Source: Acanthamoeba castellanii str. Neff (taxonomy: Eukaryota > Discosea > Longamoebia > Acanthamoebidae). From it: a stretch of DNA of 41,691 nucleotides. This document shows positions 1-9,759 of this stretch, one piece after another. Numbering within the stretch: the stretch's first letter is position 1; every line of letters begins with the position of its first letter. A program made the translations under genes and the position numbers. Below the pieces are notes generated by a model, which did not search any database, was not told the DNA's origin, and worked only from the letters and a program-made list of their open reading frames with translations. The stretch is taken from contig NW_004457681.1 of NCBI RefSeq assembly GCF_000313135.1, positions 29,526 to 71,216 of the forward strand. Direction: 5' to 3'.

Positions 1-1122
1 TGCGGTCACGCTGGCTCAGCTTCACCTGGTGGTGCAGGCAACGCGATACGCCACCATCCGATACGATACGACACCATGACACATGGCACGCACACATGCG
101 GAGAGAGGTGAGGTCGATGAACCACACGGTTGTTACCAGTGAATGATGGATCTCCCTCCAGGAGGGCGACGTACTGCTTTGGCCTGGTAGACCCACTCCC
201 ACGTTTTGTTGAGGGTGAGGTGCAGCTTGTTGTGGATGGTCGCCTCCCCAAAGTCCCGATAGCACGCCGCGCGCCACAGCGCCGGCTCTTTCCTGCATAA
301 CCGTCCCGCCATTTAGATAGAACGAAGCGAAAGAGAGAAGAGAAAGCGGAAACAAAGAACGAAGTCGCACGAGAGGTTGAGGAAGAGCCTGCAGACCGGA
401 CGAAGGGCGCACAGGTCGCGCGGGCTGAGGAAGGAGAACAGGTGGAGGAGCACCTCGGTCGATAAAATACAGAACACGCCCAATGACGCCGGATAAGGCG
501 TGGGCGCGTGTCTCTGCACACACGACACACACGCATACACACGCACACACACGAACGCACACACACACGACACAAATACACACACACACGACACGACACA
601 CACAATACAACAACGATGTGCGTTGCGCGCGGCGGTGAGGTGCATGTGTTGGCGAGGGCTGACGCGAAAGAGAGAGAGAGGCAGGCGGGTCAGCAGCAGC
701 ACCTTGGCGAAGGCGATGAGAGAGAAGGAGTGGTGCATGATGCGTTCCACCGAAGAGACGGCGGCGGGCGACAGCGTGCCGTCGGCCGACTGCACGAACG
801 ACTGCAGCAGCTCCATCGCCAACTGGTACGCGATCGTCCGCGGGTCCTCTGGAATATACACAGATCTTGGCCTTCAATAAACCACGCTAATAAACGATAA
901 ATAGGAAAAACAACACAACGATAAATAATAATAAAATAATAATAATAACAATGAATTATAGGCACCTGCTACGTCCGTGCGGCGGCGTTTAGCGACGAAG
1001 GAGGAAGTGGGCGTGGCAGGTGGCGAAAGCGGGGGTGGAGTCACTGTTGCATCTTCGTTGTGTGGCTCCTGCTCGTCGTCGTCCTCCTCTCGCCCGCGCT
1101 TATGGCCCCCAAGACTCGACAT
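1..1122 (-). CDS. F-box protein, partial (3' end outside window)
   Basis: F-box proteins recruit substrates to SCF ubiquitin ligases through Skp1. The first exon starts at the ATG at 1122 and encodes an acidic, Pro/Ser-rich leader (GGHKRGREEDDDEQ) with a basic KRRR patch. Exon 2 (about 848-703) begins EDPRTIAYQLAMELL. Exon 3 (about 440-375) carries the F-box core TEVLLHLFSFLSPRDLCAL followed by RPVCRLF. The next exon (about 300-165) continues EPALWRAACYRDFG, the usual L-W-R-x5-DFG tail after an F-box, and ends VYQAK at a GTACGT donor. A further acceptor is seen near 25, so the gene runs off the left edge. The intron at about 500-700 is a CACACA/CACGAC microsatellite. The substrate-binding domain is not in the window, so no subfamily can be named. 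Confidence 0.75.
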
Positions 1123-1206
1123 GGGGGGTGGGGTTGGTGGGTTTACTATTCGTCTACGCGCCAGGAGAGGAAGGTGCGGAGAACACACGAGTGAACCTTT
1201 TTGCAT

Positions 1207-1605
1207 TCATGAATAAATAAATAAAGGCCACCGAAACGTGGAACGTTTTGTTGTCGGCTGCTCCACATCGTTGTGCGCAACGACATACAAGTCGCTCCCT
1301 TCGCGACGCCATCCCCGCTGGAGGCTTCCCTTTGGCGCGGTGCAGATGAGATCGCGTGGCGGCGTCACCGGTGGATGGTCGACGTCCAGCGGTTGCTGGT
1401 CGTCCACGTGCGCGCTCACTTGACAACACCGACACACCCGCACACCTCAACAGGCCACAGGTGCATCCACCAGCCACCACCAGCCATCACCACATGGGCA
1501 GCGAGTGTCGCCTCGGCCGTTCGTTCGCATCCTCTTCGCTAGGCCCTCGTGACGCCCAGAGGCCGCTCATGGCATACTGCTCCTCATCATCCATCTGGTA
1601 GGCCA
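1207..1605 (-). other. Possible small gene or untranslated region between HAT1 and the F-box gene
   Basis: Two coding-looking stretches lie on the minus strand. One starts at an ATG near 1592 (MDDEEQYAMSGLW, ending RRHSLP). The other covers about 1425-1207 (HVDDQQPLDVDHPP, later SDLYVVAHNDVEQ) and ends at a TGA. A GT...AG intron between them is possible near 1500-1425, but the phases of the obvious splice sites do not join the two nicely. No AATAAA is seen downstream on this strand, while the plus strand has AATAAATAAATAAA at about 1211-1224. I do not recognise the product. It may be HAT1 downstream sequence rather than a gene. Confidence 0.25.
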
Positions 1606-1658
1606 CACCAGCACTCAGGTCCAACCTGCCTCACGGCCATTTTATTCAATAAACACAT

Positions 1659-1664
1659 TTTATT
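1659..1664 (-). terminator. Polyadenylation signal for HAT1
   Basis: TTTATT on the plus strand reads AATAAA on the minus strand, 20 nt past the HAT1 stop codon. A second copy is at 1641-1646. Confidence 0.6.
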
Positions 1665-1683
1665 TTCACATCCACCCTATATA

Positions 1684-3880
1684 TCACTTGGGTGAGTGGG
1701 GGAGAGGGGGCAGGTGGGTGCGGAGCCGGCGGGCGAGAGAAGAGTAGACGCCCTCGATCTCCTCGCGGTAGATGTCGTCCAGCTCCTTCTTGCGTGCTTC
1801 CCCGGCCTCGAACCCGGCCAGCCAGTCCTGGTACTTCTTGTGCAGTCGTCGCTTGACAGACAGCCGGAACCGCGTGACGACCTGCTCGTCGCACCGGTCC
1901 AGGTGCACGTAGCGCAGGACCTCGTGCAGGTGTTCGATCTGACTCTGTAGTGTTGTGTGTCGCGTCGTGTCGTTGGTCGTGTCGTGTGTTGATGATAGGT
2001 TAGTTAGCCCGATTGACCGGAGGTGGTGCGGGGTTTGAGGGGGGGCAAGCGGGTGGGCACCTTGGCCAGCTTGAATCGGCTCTGCACCGCTCGCAGCTGC
2101 TCGGGGTCGATCTTGTCGCCCGGCACGCCCTTGAGGAAGCCACTCTCGAGACACAGACGAAGATCAGTGATGTCCTGCAGGCCCATCACCACCATCACCA
2201 TCACCATCATCACGCCAAATGAACATCGCATATCAGCTTTGGCGAGCGGCGCGGGCCTGGCGGTGCAACGACGAGGTGGCGAAGCGAAAAAGAACAAAGA
2301 GGAGCGAGGAGGAGGAGGAGGAAGAAGAAGATCATGGCCTGCCTACCCGTAGGAGCTTGAACTCGGGAGAGGGGTCTTCCACGGTGATGTCTCGGACGCT
2401 TTCGTACAGACCCGTTCGCCCCCATGCTTCTCTGTAGATCGCCCGCAAGAGTTGCTCTGCCCAACCACATAGGTCAGTCGGCACCGCGGTGGTGGGGGGG
2501 AGAGAGAAGGGAATTGCTCAAAGTACCTCCGTGGCCTTGTTTCTGGAATGGCGGCAGGATGAGGAATTGACTGCTCAGAGATGGGGGGGGGAGGAGAGAG
2601 AGATCAATCACGGTGGTGGTGGTGGAGGTGGTGAGACAACGAACTACTGGTCTAGGCGCCATTTCGTTTCGAATGAGTGTGGGTGGGTGAAGGGAACGGG
2701 AACCTGATTCGGAGCCTCCGCTGGTCTGGGAACGAGAAGAAGGGGTACACCGTGGCGTAGCCCACGATGCTGTATCGTGTCTCTCCGAACGTGCGCCGTT
2801 TCTCAAAACTGCAGTCCGGGAGGGGGGAGTGGGTGAGATGAGAGCGGTATGTGCGTCGTGTGTCGTGTCATCTTGTGTCGTGTGTGTCGAAAAGGCTTTG
2901 CACGTACATGAAGTAGAGTTCCCAATCGAGGTCGGTATCGTCGATGTAGGAGGAGCGATCAATGAACCATATCAGGAAGAGCTGTATGCGTGTGGGTGGG
3001 GGGGGGTGAAGAACGGTGAGCCAGGCTAGGCAGGGCTTGTGGAGGGGCAAAGAGGCCCCGCCGCCGGGCGCCGGGCGGCACGAACCTGGATCCGTTCGTG
3101 GTACTGGCGGAGGTCCTCCATGGCGAAGGAGCCCTTCCGGATCTCGTACTCGACGGTGGTCCCGTCGTCTGTCGCGCTCGTACCACTCCCACCGCTACTC
3201 TCCACCGTGTAGGAGTGGATCTTGTCGCCCGGGGGCTCGAACGGCCTGCCCACCTCCTGTGCGCGCCGCCGCCGCTGCCACGTGAGAAGAGGAAGAGGAA
3301 GAGGCGGGTGCAGAAGCGAGTAGCGTACGCGAGCAAAGTCATCGAAGGAGGAGGCGACGCCGGAGGGAGGGAGCCACTTGGCGAGGAGACCCGGCACGTC
3401 GGTGATGACCTGCTGCTCCTCCCCGCGAGCCAGGGGCGTGCGGAAACGCTTCTCGTCGTAGTCGAAGCGCAGGAAGGCCAGCAGGGAGTCGGCGGTGTAG
3501 AGCACCGACACCCGCGGGCGCTTGTAGCCGCGGATGAGCTGGTTCTCGAACACCTGATGCGTCAGGGTCGGCCCAAACACGCCCCACTCGCCCGCCTGCC
3601 CGCCACTGTCTGCACTACTAGTACAACTCGTAGTCGTTGGGAGGTCGCTTTCTTGGCGTACTGTGGTAGCCCCCCCCCACGAGCGCGACCGGTCAGCACC
3701 CTGCCACGTCGATTTGCCGTGGAGACTGTTTTTGAGGGATTGGGGGGGAGGGGGGGGCGTACCGAGCTTGAACGTGATGACGTCGTTCGCCTTGCAGTCC
3801 CACTCACCAAGAGCGGCAGGCTGGTCCACGTCTGTTGGGTTTTGGGCCGAATCTGCGGCAGAAGAAAGGGGGACGTCCAT
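1684..3880 (-). CDS. HAT1: Histone acetyltransferase type B catalytic subunit HAT1
   Basis: HAT1 acetylates newly made histone H4 on Lys5 and Lys12 before chromatin assembly, usually with an RbAp46/48 WD40 partner. The start is the ATG at 3880 (MDVPLSSAADSAQ). The Hat1 N-terminal domain is seen as TLTHQVFENQLIRGYKRPRV, then FEPPGDKIHSYTVE and LRQYHERIQ. The next exon (about 2990-2890) gives LIWFIDRSSYIDDTDLDWEL, a HAT1 hallmark. YSIVGYATVYPFF and the acetyl-CoA loop SQFLILPPFQKQGHG (about 2565-2520) follow. DITVEDPSPEFKLLR (about 2400) carries the Glu expected as catalytic base. The C-terminal exons are helical (IEHLHEVLRYVHLDRC) and the stop is a TGA at 1686-1684, 20 nt before an AATAAA. The gene has about eight exons and looks intact. 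It is divergent with the WDR77-like gene. Confidence 0.92.
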
Positions 3881-4040
3881 CTTCCAAGCGCGGTTGATGT
3901 TTGATCTCCTCCACACGTTTTCCCGCCTTTTTGTTTTCGCGCTTTAATTTTCTTTTCCTTCTGCATTTCCTCTCTTCTGCGGTGCATTTTCCCTGTTTCT
4001 GTCTTTTTTATTCTTTTCTTTTTGTTTGGCATTGTTGAAG
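3881..4040. promoter_or_regulatory. Shared divergent promoter, HAT1 / WDR77-like
   Basis: Only 160 bp separate the two start codons. The WDR77-proximal side is a pyrimidine-rich stretch (TTTTCTTTTCC, CTTTTTTATTC). No TATA box is clear. Confidence 0.5.
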
Positions 4041-5762
4041 ATGGACGGAGTGAGCGCGCAAACGACGTCGGTGCCCGCCTCGCTGAAGGTGAGCTACAAG
4101 TGCGATGCCCTGGCATACCACCCTCAGTCTCGTCTGCTGGCCATCTCCTCTTCCAACCTTACCGGCGCGACCTGGTCCGGACTTATCACGTTGGCCGCTT
4201 TGAGCGACACCTACGCGCCAACCAAGCCCCCCACTACACTGGACACCGGTATCGCCCTTCAGTCCCGGCTTCTCCTTCTGCCCTTCCCCATCGCCCCCAA
4301 CAATTACTTCATCTCCATTTAGTGGTAGTTTTAATTTGTTCGATTTATTCTACGTTCTTCCATCAATCCTTGTTTAAATTCGGGACCAACCGTTGCATTT
4401 GAGGATCATGAGGATTGACCAGGCGCGTTGGTGTTGTGGTTGACCAGACGCGGGCAACGCCGATGTGACTTTTGCGGGCGAGAAGGGAGAGTTCGTCGCT
4501 GCCGGCAGCGACGAAGGCAGCGTGCTCCTGTGGCACACGGACAAGCCGGCCAAGGAGGGCACCGACATCGCCCTCGGCGAGCACGATGACATCGTGTCCG
4601 CCGTCGCCGCCCACCAGTCCCACCTCCTCTCCGCCAGCTGGGACCACAAGTACGCCCCTACTTCTACTTCTACGCCACGCAGCCCTCCCTCTCCTCTACG
4701 TACGCTTGACCATCTCACCTCACCTCACCTCACACGTCTCTCTACTCAGGATCAAGCTCTGGGACGTCACCAAGGGCAACTCGCTCGCCACGTTCGAAGG
4801 TACCACGTCACTCTCATTCGCCACTAACCCACTCGCTCACTGCGTCTCATTGAAATCGGCCTCCTCTTTTCTACCCACAGCCCACATCGGCGCGGTCAAC
4901 ACGGTCGAGTTCATCAACGCCGCTCTGTTCGTCTCCGGCGCTCAGGTGCGTGTGTAGCCCCTCGTCATGGCACGACAAAATGGCCCTCTCGCCGCCTCCG
5001 CCTTCTTAAGAGGTTGCTCCTTCCCTCCCCCGCCCGCCCCACCCAACACGACGCAGGACAAAACGGTGCGCGTGTGGGACAAGCGACAAGCGGTCGTGGC
5101 CAGCACCCTGCAGCGGGCCTACAACATCTGCTCCGTCTCGGCCTCGCGCCACGACGACAACCTCTTTGCCGTCGGCCAGGAGGACGGGTGCGCGACTCTC
5201 CCCCTCTCCCTCACTCACTCATTCATTCACTCACCTGCTGCGTCCGCCTCCAGATCGGCGTGCGTGTTCGACCGGCGCAACCTGGCGGCTGCCCTCTTCT
5301 GCCACACCACTGGCGACAGGTAATCCCCCCCCCTTCCACCGCCATCCCTCCCCACCTCCTCTCGTTGTTGTTGTTGTTAGATCTTCCGGTTGGATTGGCC
5401 CGTCGCCCTCTCTGACTCCCTCTCCTACCCACCCAGCGTGCGGGCGGTCCGCTTCTCGCCGCACACGGCGGGGCACTTGGCGGTGGCGTCGGACGACACC
5501 ACCCTCTCCGTGCTAGACACCACCACCCAAAAGACCATGTGCGCCCCCCCCCAACGCTCTCCTTGCATGACCCACACGGCGTGTGTGGCCCTCACACCGC
5601 GCAATCGTTGTGCGTGTGTGTGTGTGTGCGTGTGCGGACAGTTATTCTTTCGCGGGGCACACGGACTACGTGCGAGGTGTGGCGTGGGATCCCCTCCAGC
5701 CCCACGCGCTCGCCTCCGGCGGCTGGGACGGTCTGGTCTACTTCCACGCCTTCTCCGCTTGA
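4041..5762 (+). CDS. WD40 protein, methylosome protein 50 (MEP50/WDR77) homologue
   Basis: MEP50 is the WD40 partner of the arginine methyltransferase PRMT5, which dimethylates Sm proteins and histones H4/H2A. Eight exons with GT-AG introns fit: 4041-4248, 4448-4649, 4750-4799, 4881-4945, 5057-5187, 5254-5319, 5437-5538, 5642-5762. They total 945 nt, or 314 residues; human WDR77 has 342. Features aligning with WDR77 as I know it are an N-terminal strand followed by NLTGATWSGLITL, GEHDDIVSAVAAH, SASWDHKIKLWDV, a repeat ending TVRVWDKRQ, FSPHTAGHLAVASDD, and the last blade HTDYVRGVAWDPLQPHALAS followed by GGWDGLVYFH. Six to seven blades are visible. The ATG at 4041 is chosen because upstream in-frame codons are only TTG. 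A generic WD40 protein is the alternative, but the first and last blades favour WDR77. Confidence 0.75.
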
Positions 5763-5929
5763 ACCCAAGCACTGGCTGGGCGCTGTCTGATTGGCTGGCC
5801 GATGATAAAATTGAAAGGTGTTGGGCGGCAACGTGGGCACAAAACGGCACAACTTTGTCTTCTCCATCTTTCTGATTCGATTCGAACGGGACCAGACAGC
5901 GAAGGTTGTTGTGGCGACGACTACAACGA

Positions 5930-8900
5930 ATGTCGAAGCTCCTCCGCCGGTTGGGCCAGGCAGGCAAGGCCTCCAAGGGCGGCCACGACCCACCCCTGCC
6001 TCCCCTCGAAGACTACGCCGCCTCGCCCCTCCTCTCCGTTCGCACCCCCCCCCCCACTTCGCTTCGCTCTTCGCTTTCCCCATCTTCATTCTTTTTCTTT
6101 CTCCCCCCCCCAATTCCATCTTTTTGTCACTCGGGCTGACGAGCTCGTTTCGTGTCTATCTTTAATTATTGTACATATATTATTTTTCCTATTATTTATT
6201 CATGTATTGTTAATTGAAGGAGCTGCCGGAGGAGTGCCGGGCGATGGTGCGCAAGGCGGGGCTGCAGCCCGCCGAAGCCGAGCAGGACTTCATGGTGCTC
6301 CTCTCGTGCCTCTACTTCGAACTCAAGCACAACCCGGACCTCACCGCCCACGTCAAGGCACACCCCTCCCCCTCACTGTCGCTGCGCGCCGCCCGGTGGT
6401 CAGTCGGTCAGTTGCCAACCAACCAACAAACAAACGCGCGCGCAGGCCCTCATCCGAAAGCACAGGCGGTCGACCAGGAAGAACTCCCCAAACCACCACC
6501 GCCACCACAACGCGGTGACGGGCGCGGCTGAGGCGACGGATGAGGCGACCGCTGCCGGCGATGATGCGTCGTCGTCACAGATAGTTAAGTCCGAGGAGAA
6601 GATCGAGAAGAAGAAGAAGGCCGAGAAGGTCGAGAAGAAGGAGAAGACCGAGAAGGAGAAGGTGGTGGTGGAGGAGGAGGAGGGTCAAGCCGCCCTGCCT
6701 GCCGAGGCGCCGGAATATGATGTGGAGGCGACCCACAACAAGAAAAAGAAAACGAAAACGAAAACGAAGAAAAAGAGGAAGAGGAAGAGGACGAAGAAGG
6801 CGGCGGCGGCGGAGGTTGTGCAGGGGTCGACAGACGTCGTAGAGAGGGTCGACAGTGTCGTACGAACAACCGTCGAAGAAGAAGAGGAGGAGGAGGAGGG
6901 CGACGAGAGCGACGGCGGCGAACCACGCCCGAGCGCTCTACCCACAAAAGCGAAAACGAAAGCGAAGACGAAAGCGAAGACGAAGACGAAAGCGAAAACG
7001 AACGCACTCCGACAACCAGAGGTGCCGGGGGAAGTGCGTGACGAGCCGGCCGGCTCCCCTACGTCCGGCAGCAGCAGCAGCAGCCAGCAGCCCGTGGCGG
7101 CGGCGAGGGCACCACCGGCGCTGGTGGTGGCCCAGCCGCCGCAACCGGCGGAGGCGGCACCGGAAACGGCGAGGCCGGCCATTGGCGGCGGCGGCGAGGC
7201 GCGGGGCAGGGCGCGGGGCTTTTCGTTTTCGACGTTCTTCCGCCCCTCGCCGTCGTTGTCGGCTCCGGACCTGGTCGACGAAGACGCCGCGGCCAAGCCC
7301 GCTGGTGCCTCGAAGAAGCGCTTCTCCGCCTCGGGCCTTCTCCGCCCCAGCGCCTCGCCTTCGGGCGCCCAATCCACCGCCGCCTCCAGCTCGCCGCTGT
7401 ACCCCCCACCCCAACCCCCGCCCTCTCATGCCACACACACACACACACACACACGACACACGCACACAGAGCCTCAACCGACCTCTTTCTTTTGAGTGCA
7501 GGGCGCAGCCCTCACCGCCTCCGCCGGGCAAGAAGGCTGCCAAGCAGCAGCGACCACCGTCGACCGCCGCGGCCGCGGCCAGAGGCCACGAAGAGCAGGA
7601 CCACCACGATAATAACCACGACAACGGGAGCCGCGGCGATCGCCCGGCGGACGCCCAGGGTTTTCCGGTGCGGGAGGAGCTCTTCCTGCTCGACAACCCG
7701 GCGCCCATCTTCTCCTCCAAGCAAAGAATCGGCCGCGGGTACTTTACTTCTACAAACGCCCCGCTCGCCCTCTTGCGTGTGCGGCGTCTGCGATGTGTGC
7801 GGTGCGTGTCGTGTCGTAGCACTTTTTCTCACCTTCGTGTCCTCCCGGCTCTCCGTCGCCAGCGGGTTCGGAGACGTGTACACGGGCAAGGACAAGACAA
7901 CCAACCAAGTGGTGCGCCCCACCAGTCCCGCGCGAGTTGGCCTAAATCCGGCGGTGTGAGCCATGCGTGGGACGAGGCCTCACGCGTCGTGTGTCGTGTG
8001 TGCGGCTGGACGATGGATCTATGGATGGATGGGGCAGGTGGCGATCAAGATTCTGAAGAAGCCCTACAGCGAGCACGGCGAGCAGATCTGCAACGAGCTG
8101 GAGATATTGCGCTCGTGCCGGCACGACAGCATCGTCAATTACCTGCGCTCCTACCTCTTCAAGGACCGCGTCTGGGTGCGCACCCCCACCCTCGCCCCCT
8201 CTCCTCGGACCCTCTCTCAAGCGTGCGATGGTGCGATGGTGCGTGCGTGTGCGTGTGCGGTGGTGTACGTGTGTGCGTAGATGGTGATGGAATACTGCGA
8301 CGGTGGCTCCCTGCAGTCCCTCATCGCGGGAGTGGACCTCAACGAGGGCCAGATCGCGAACGTGCTCCGCAAGGTGCTGTGCGGCCTCGACTACCTCCAC
8401 AAGCAGAACCGAATCCACCGCGACATCAAGGTCGCCCACCCGCCCACCCGCCCAACCACCCACCTCTGCATCTCATCCGCCGTTTATTTTTCTGCTGCGA
8501 CGTGGTGCAGGCCGACAACATTCTCCTCAACATCAACGGAGCGGTCAAAGTCGGTTCGTGCCCTCCCCCCCCTCTCTCATTCCTCTCTTTTCGTTCTTTA
8601 TCTTTCGCTCTTCTGTTGCATTAAAATAATAATGAAATGACATTTTTTTTTGCGGGTACCGCAGCCGATCTGGGTCTGTGTGCGGAGCTGAAGGACGGCG
8701 ACGATTCCCATGCCGGCATGGTCGGGTCCCGCTATTGGATGGCCCCCGAAGTCATCAAACGCGAGGTACGACCCCCCCCCCAACGCAACGCAACGCACCC
8801 CACCGCCGCCACCACCGTAGGTCGACACACTCATATTCTCACCCCTCCTCCCCCAAACAGCGCTACAATTCCAAGGTGGACATTTGGTCGTTGGGTACGC

Positions 8901-9631
8901 GAGAGATCTCTGCTCACTCGTTTGTTATCATAATTATCATCATCATCAGCATCAGCATCATTATGTCGCGTTGTTGCGCTCATCTGTGTGACGGAAACCA
9001 CCTGGATGGGGGCGGTTCTCTCCCACGTGCAGGCGCCGTGGCCATGGAGATGGCCCAGCAGCATCCGCCCTACCACGGACAACCTTCGCTCCGGGTGAGT
9101 GTCACTCCTCGGCCAATCCATGCGACCGAATGGTTCGTTGTGTGGCTGCTGCTGACCACCTCCGCCTCCCTCCTCCCGTGCAGGTCCTGTTCCACCTGGC
9201 CACCAAAGGCGCGCCTCCGCTCAAGCAGCCCAAGAAGTGGTCCCCCGAGTTCCAGGACTTCCTCGCCCAGGCACGCATCTTGCACAACCCTCCATCCACA
9301 GTGCTGTGATGGCGCCACGTGGGTCTACAACCCTAACCGCCACACACACATCGCAGTGCTTCATTATGGACCCCGACCAGCGGCCGTCGGCCGAGCAGCT
9401 GCTGGAGGTACGCTTAACTTTACAGATCGCTCGTGTGTTGTGTCGTGCGTGTGCGTGTGCGTGAGTGTGTGTGTGTCGTGTGTTGTGTGAGAGAGAAGTC
9501 TTACACACACGTTTGTTGTTTGGGTCGTGGTGCAGCATCCGTTCATCGCCAAGGCATCGCCCAACTCCAAATTGGAGCAGGCCATATCCATCGTCTTCCT
9601 GGGCGATTCCCTCAAGATGAACGGGTTCTAA
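5930..9631 (+). CDS. PAK-like Ste20-family serine/threonine kinase
   Basis: About 14 exons encode roughly 750 residues. Exon 1 (5930-6037) gives MSKLLRRLGQAGKASKGGHD. Exon 2 (from 6220) reads ELPEECRAMVRKAGLQPAEA and resembles the second half of a p21-binding (PBD/CRIB) segment, but no ISxPxxFxHxxH core is visible. Residues about 90-400 are low complexity: Lys/Glu runs, a KTKAKTKAKT tract, then Ala/Pro/Ser-rich sequence. The kinase domain is complete: the Gly loop RIGRGGFGDVY (split by the intron 7739-7860), VAIKIL, hinge MVMEYCDGGSL, catalytic HRDIKADN, DLG in place of DFG, GSRYWMAPEVI, and VDIWSLG. It ends at the TAA at 9629-9631. HRDIKADN and the substrate loop are typical of Ste20/PAK kinases, which act downstream of Rac/Cdc42 on the cytoskeleton. 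GCK/MST membership is possible. Confidence 0.88.
6735..7012 (+). repeat. Coding purine-rich repeat, (GCG/ACG)AAA units
   Basis: Two tracts of AAAACG and GCGAAAACG/GCGAAGACG units sit inside the kinase linker (about 6740-6790 and 6948-7004). They encode KTKTK and KTKAKTKAK stretches. The repeat is in frame, which fits slippage expansion within an exon. Confidence 0.6.
7430..7480 (+). repeat. Intronic CACACA / CACGACAC microsatellite
   Basis: A (CA)n tract with CGACAC interruptions fills the kinase intron after the Ala/Ser-rich exon. The intron donor is near 7398 and the acceptor (GTGCAG) near 7500. Confidence 0.75.
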
Positions 9632-9759
9632 AGAGCGAAAGAGAAAGAGAACTACGATAACGCAACGTTGGGCCGCAGAGTTATTAAAAACAAAACAAGA
9701 CCAAAAATACAAAACATTCTCTCGCGTGGCTGGCTGGCGCCTCTGGTCTGGCCGGTACC

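Noticed and set aside
6..605. Long minus-strand frame rich in Cys-Val repeats (CVCVCMRVC)
   Set aside because: It is a translation of the CACACA microsatellite intron of the F-box gene.
2180..2215. His10-like run (HHHHHHHHHH) on the plus strand
   Set aside because: It is an (ATCACC)n-type repeat in a HAT1 intron, not an expression tag or vector contamination.
4041..5762. Assignment of the WD40 gene as BUB3 or RbAp46/48
   Set aside because: The N-terminal NLTGATWSG block and the HTDYVRGVAWDP last blade fit WDR77; no RbAp helix or BUB3 signature was seen.
7660..9631. Assignment of the kinase as MST/Hippo
   Set aside because: There is no C-terminal SARAH domain and the N-terminal PBD-like piece favours a PAK-like kinase; not fully excluded.
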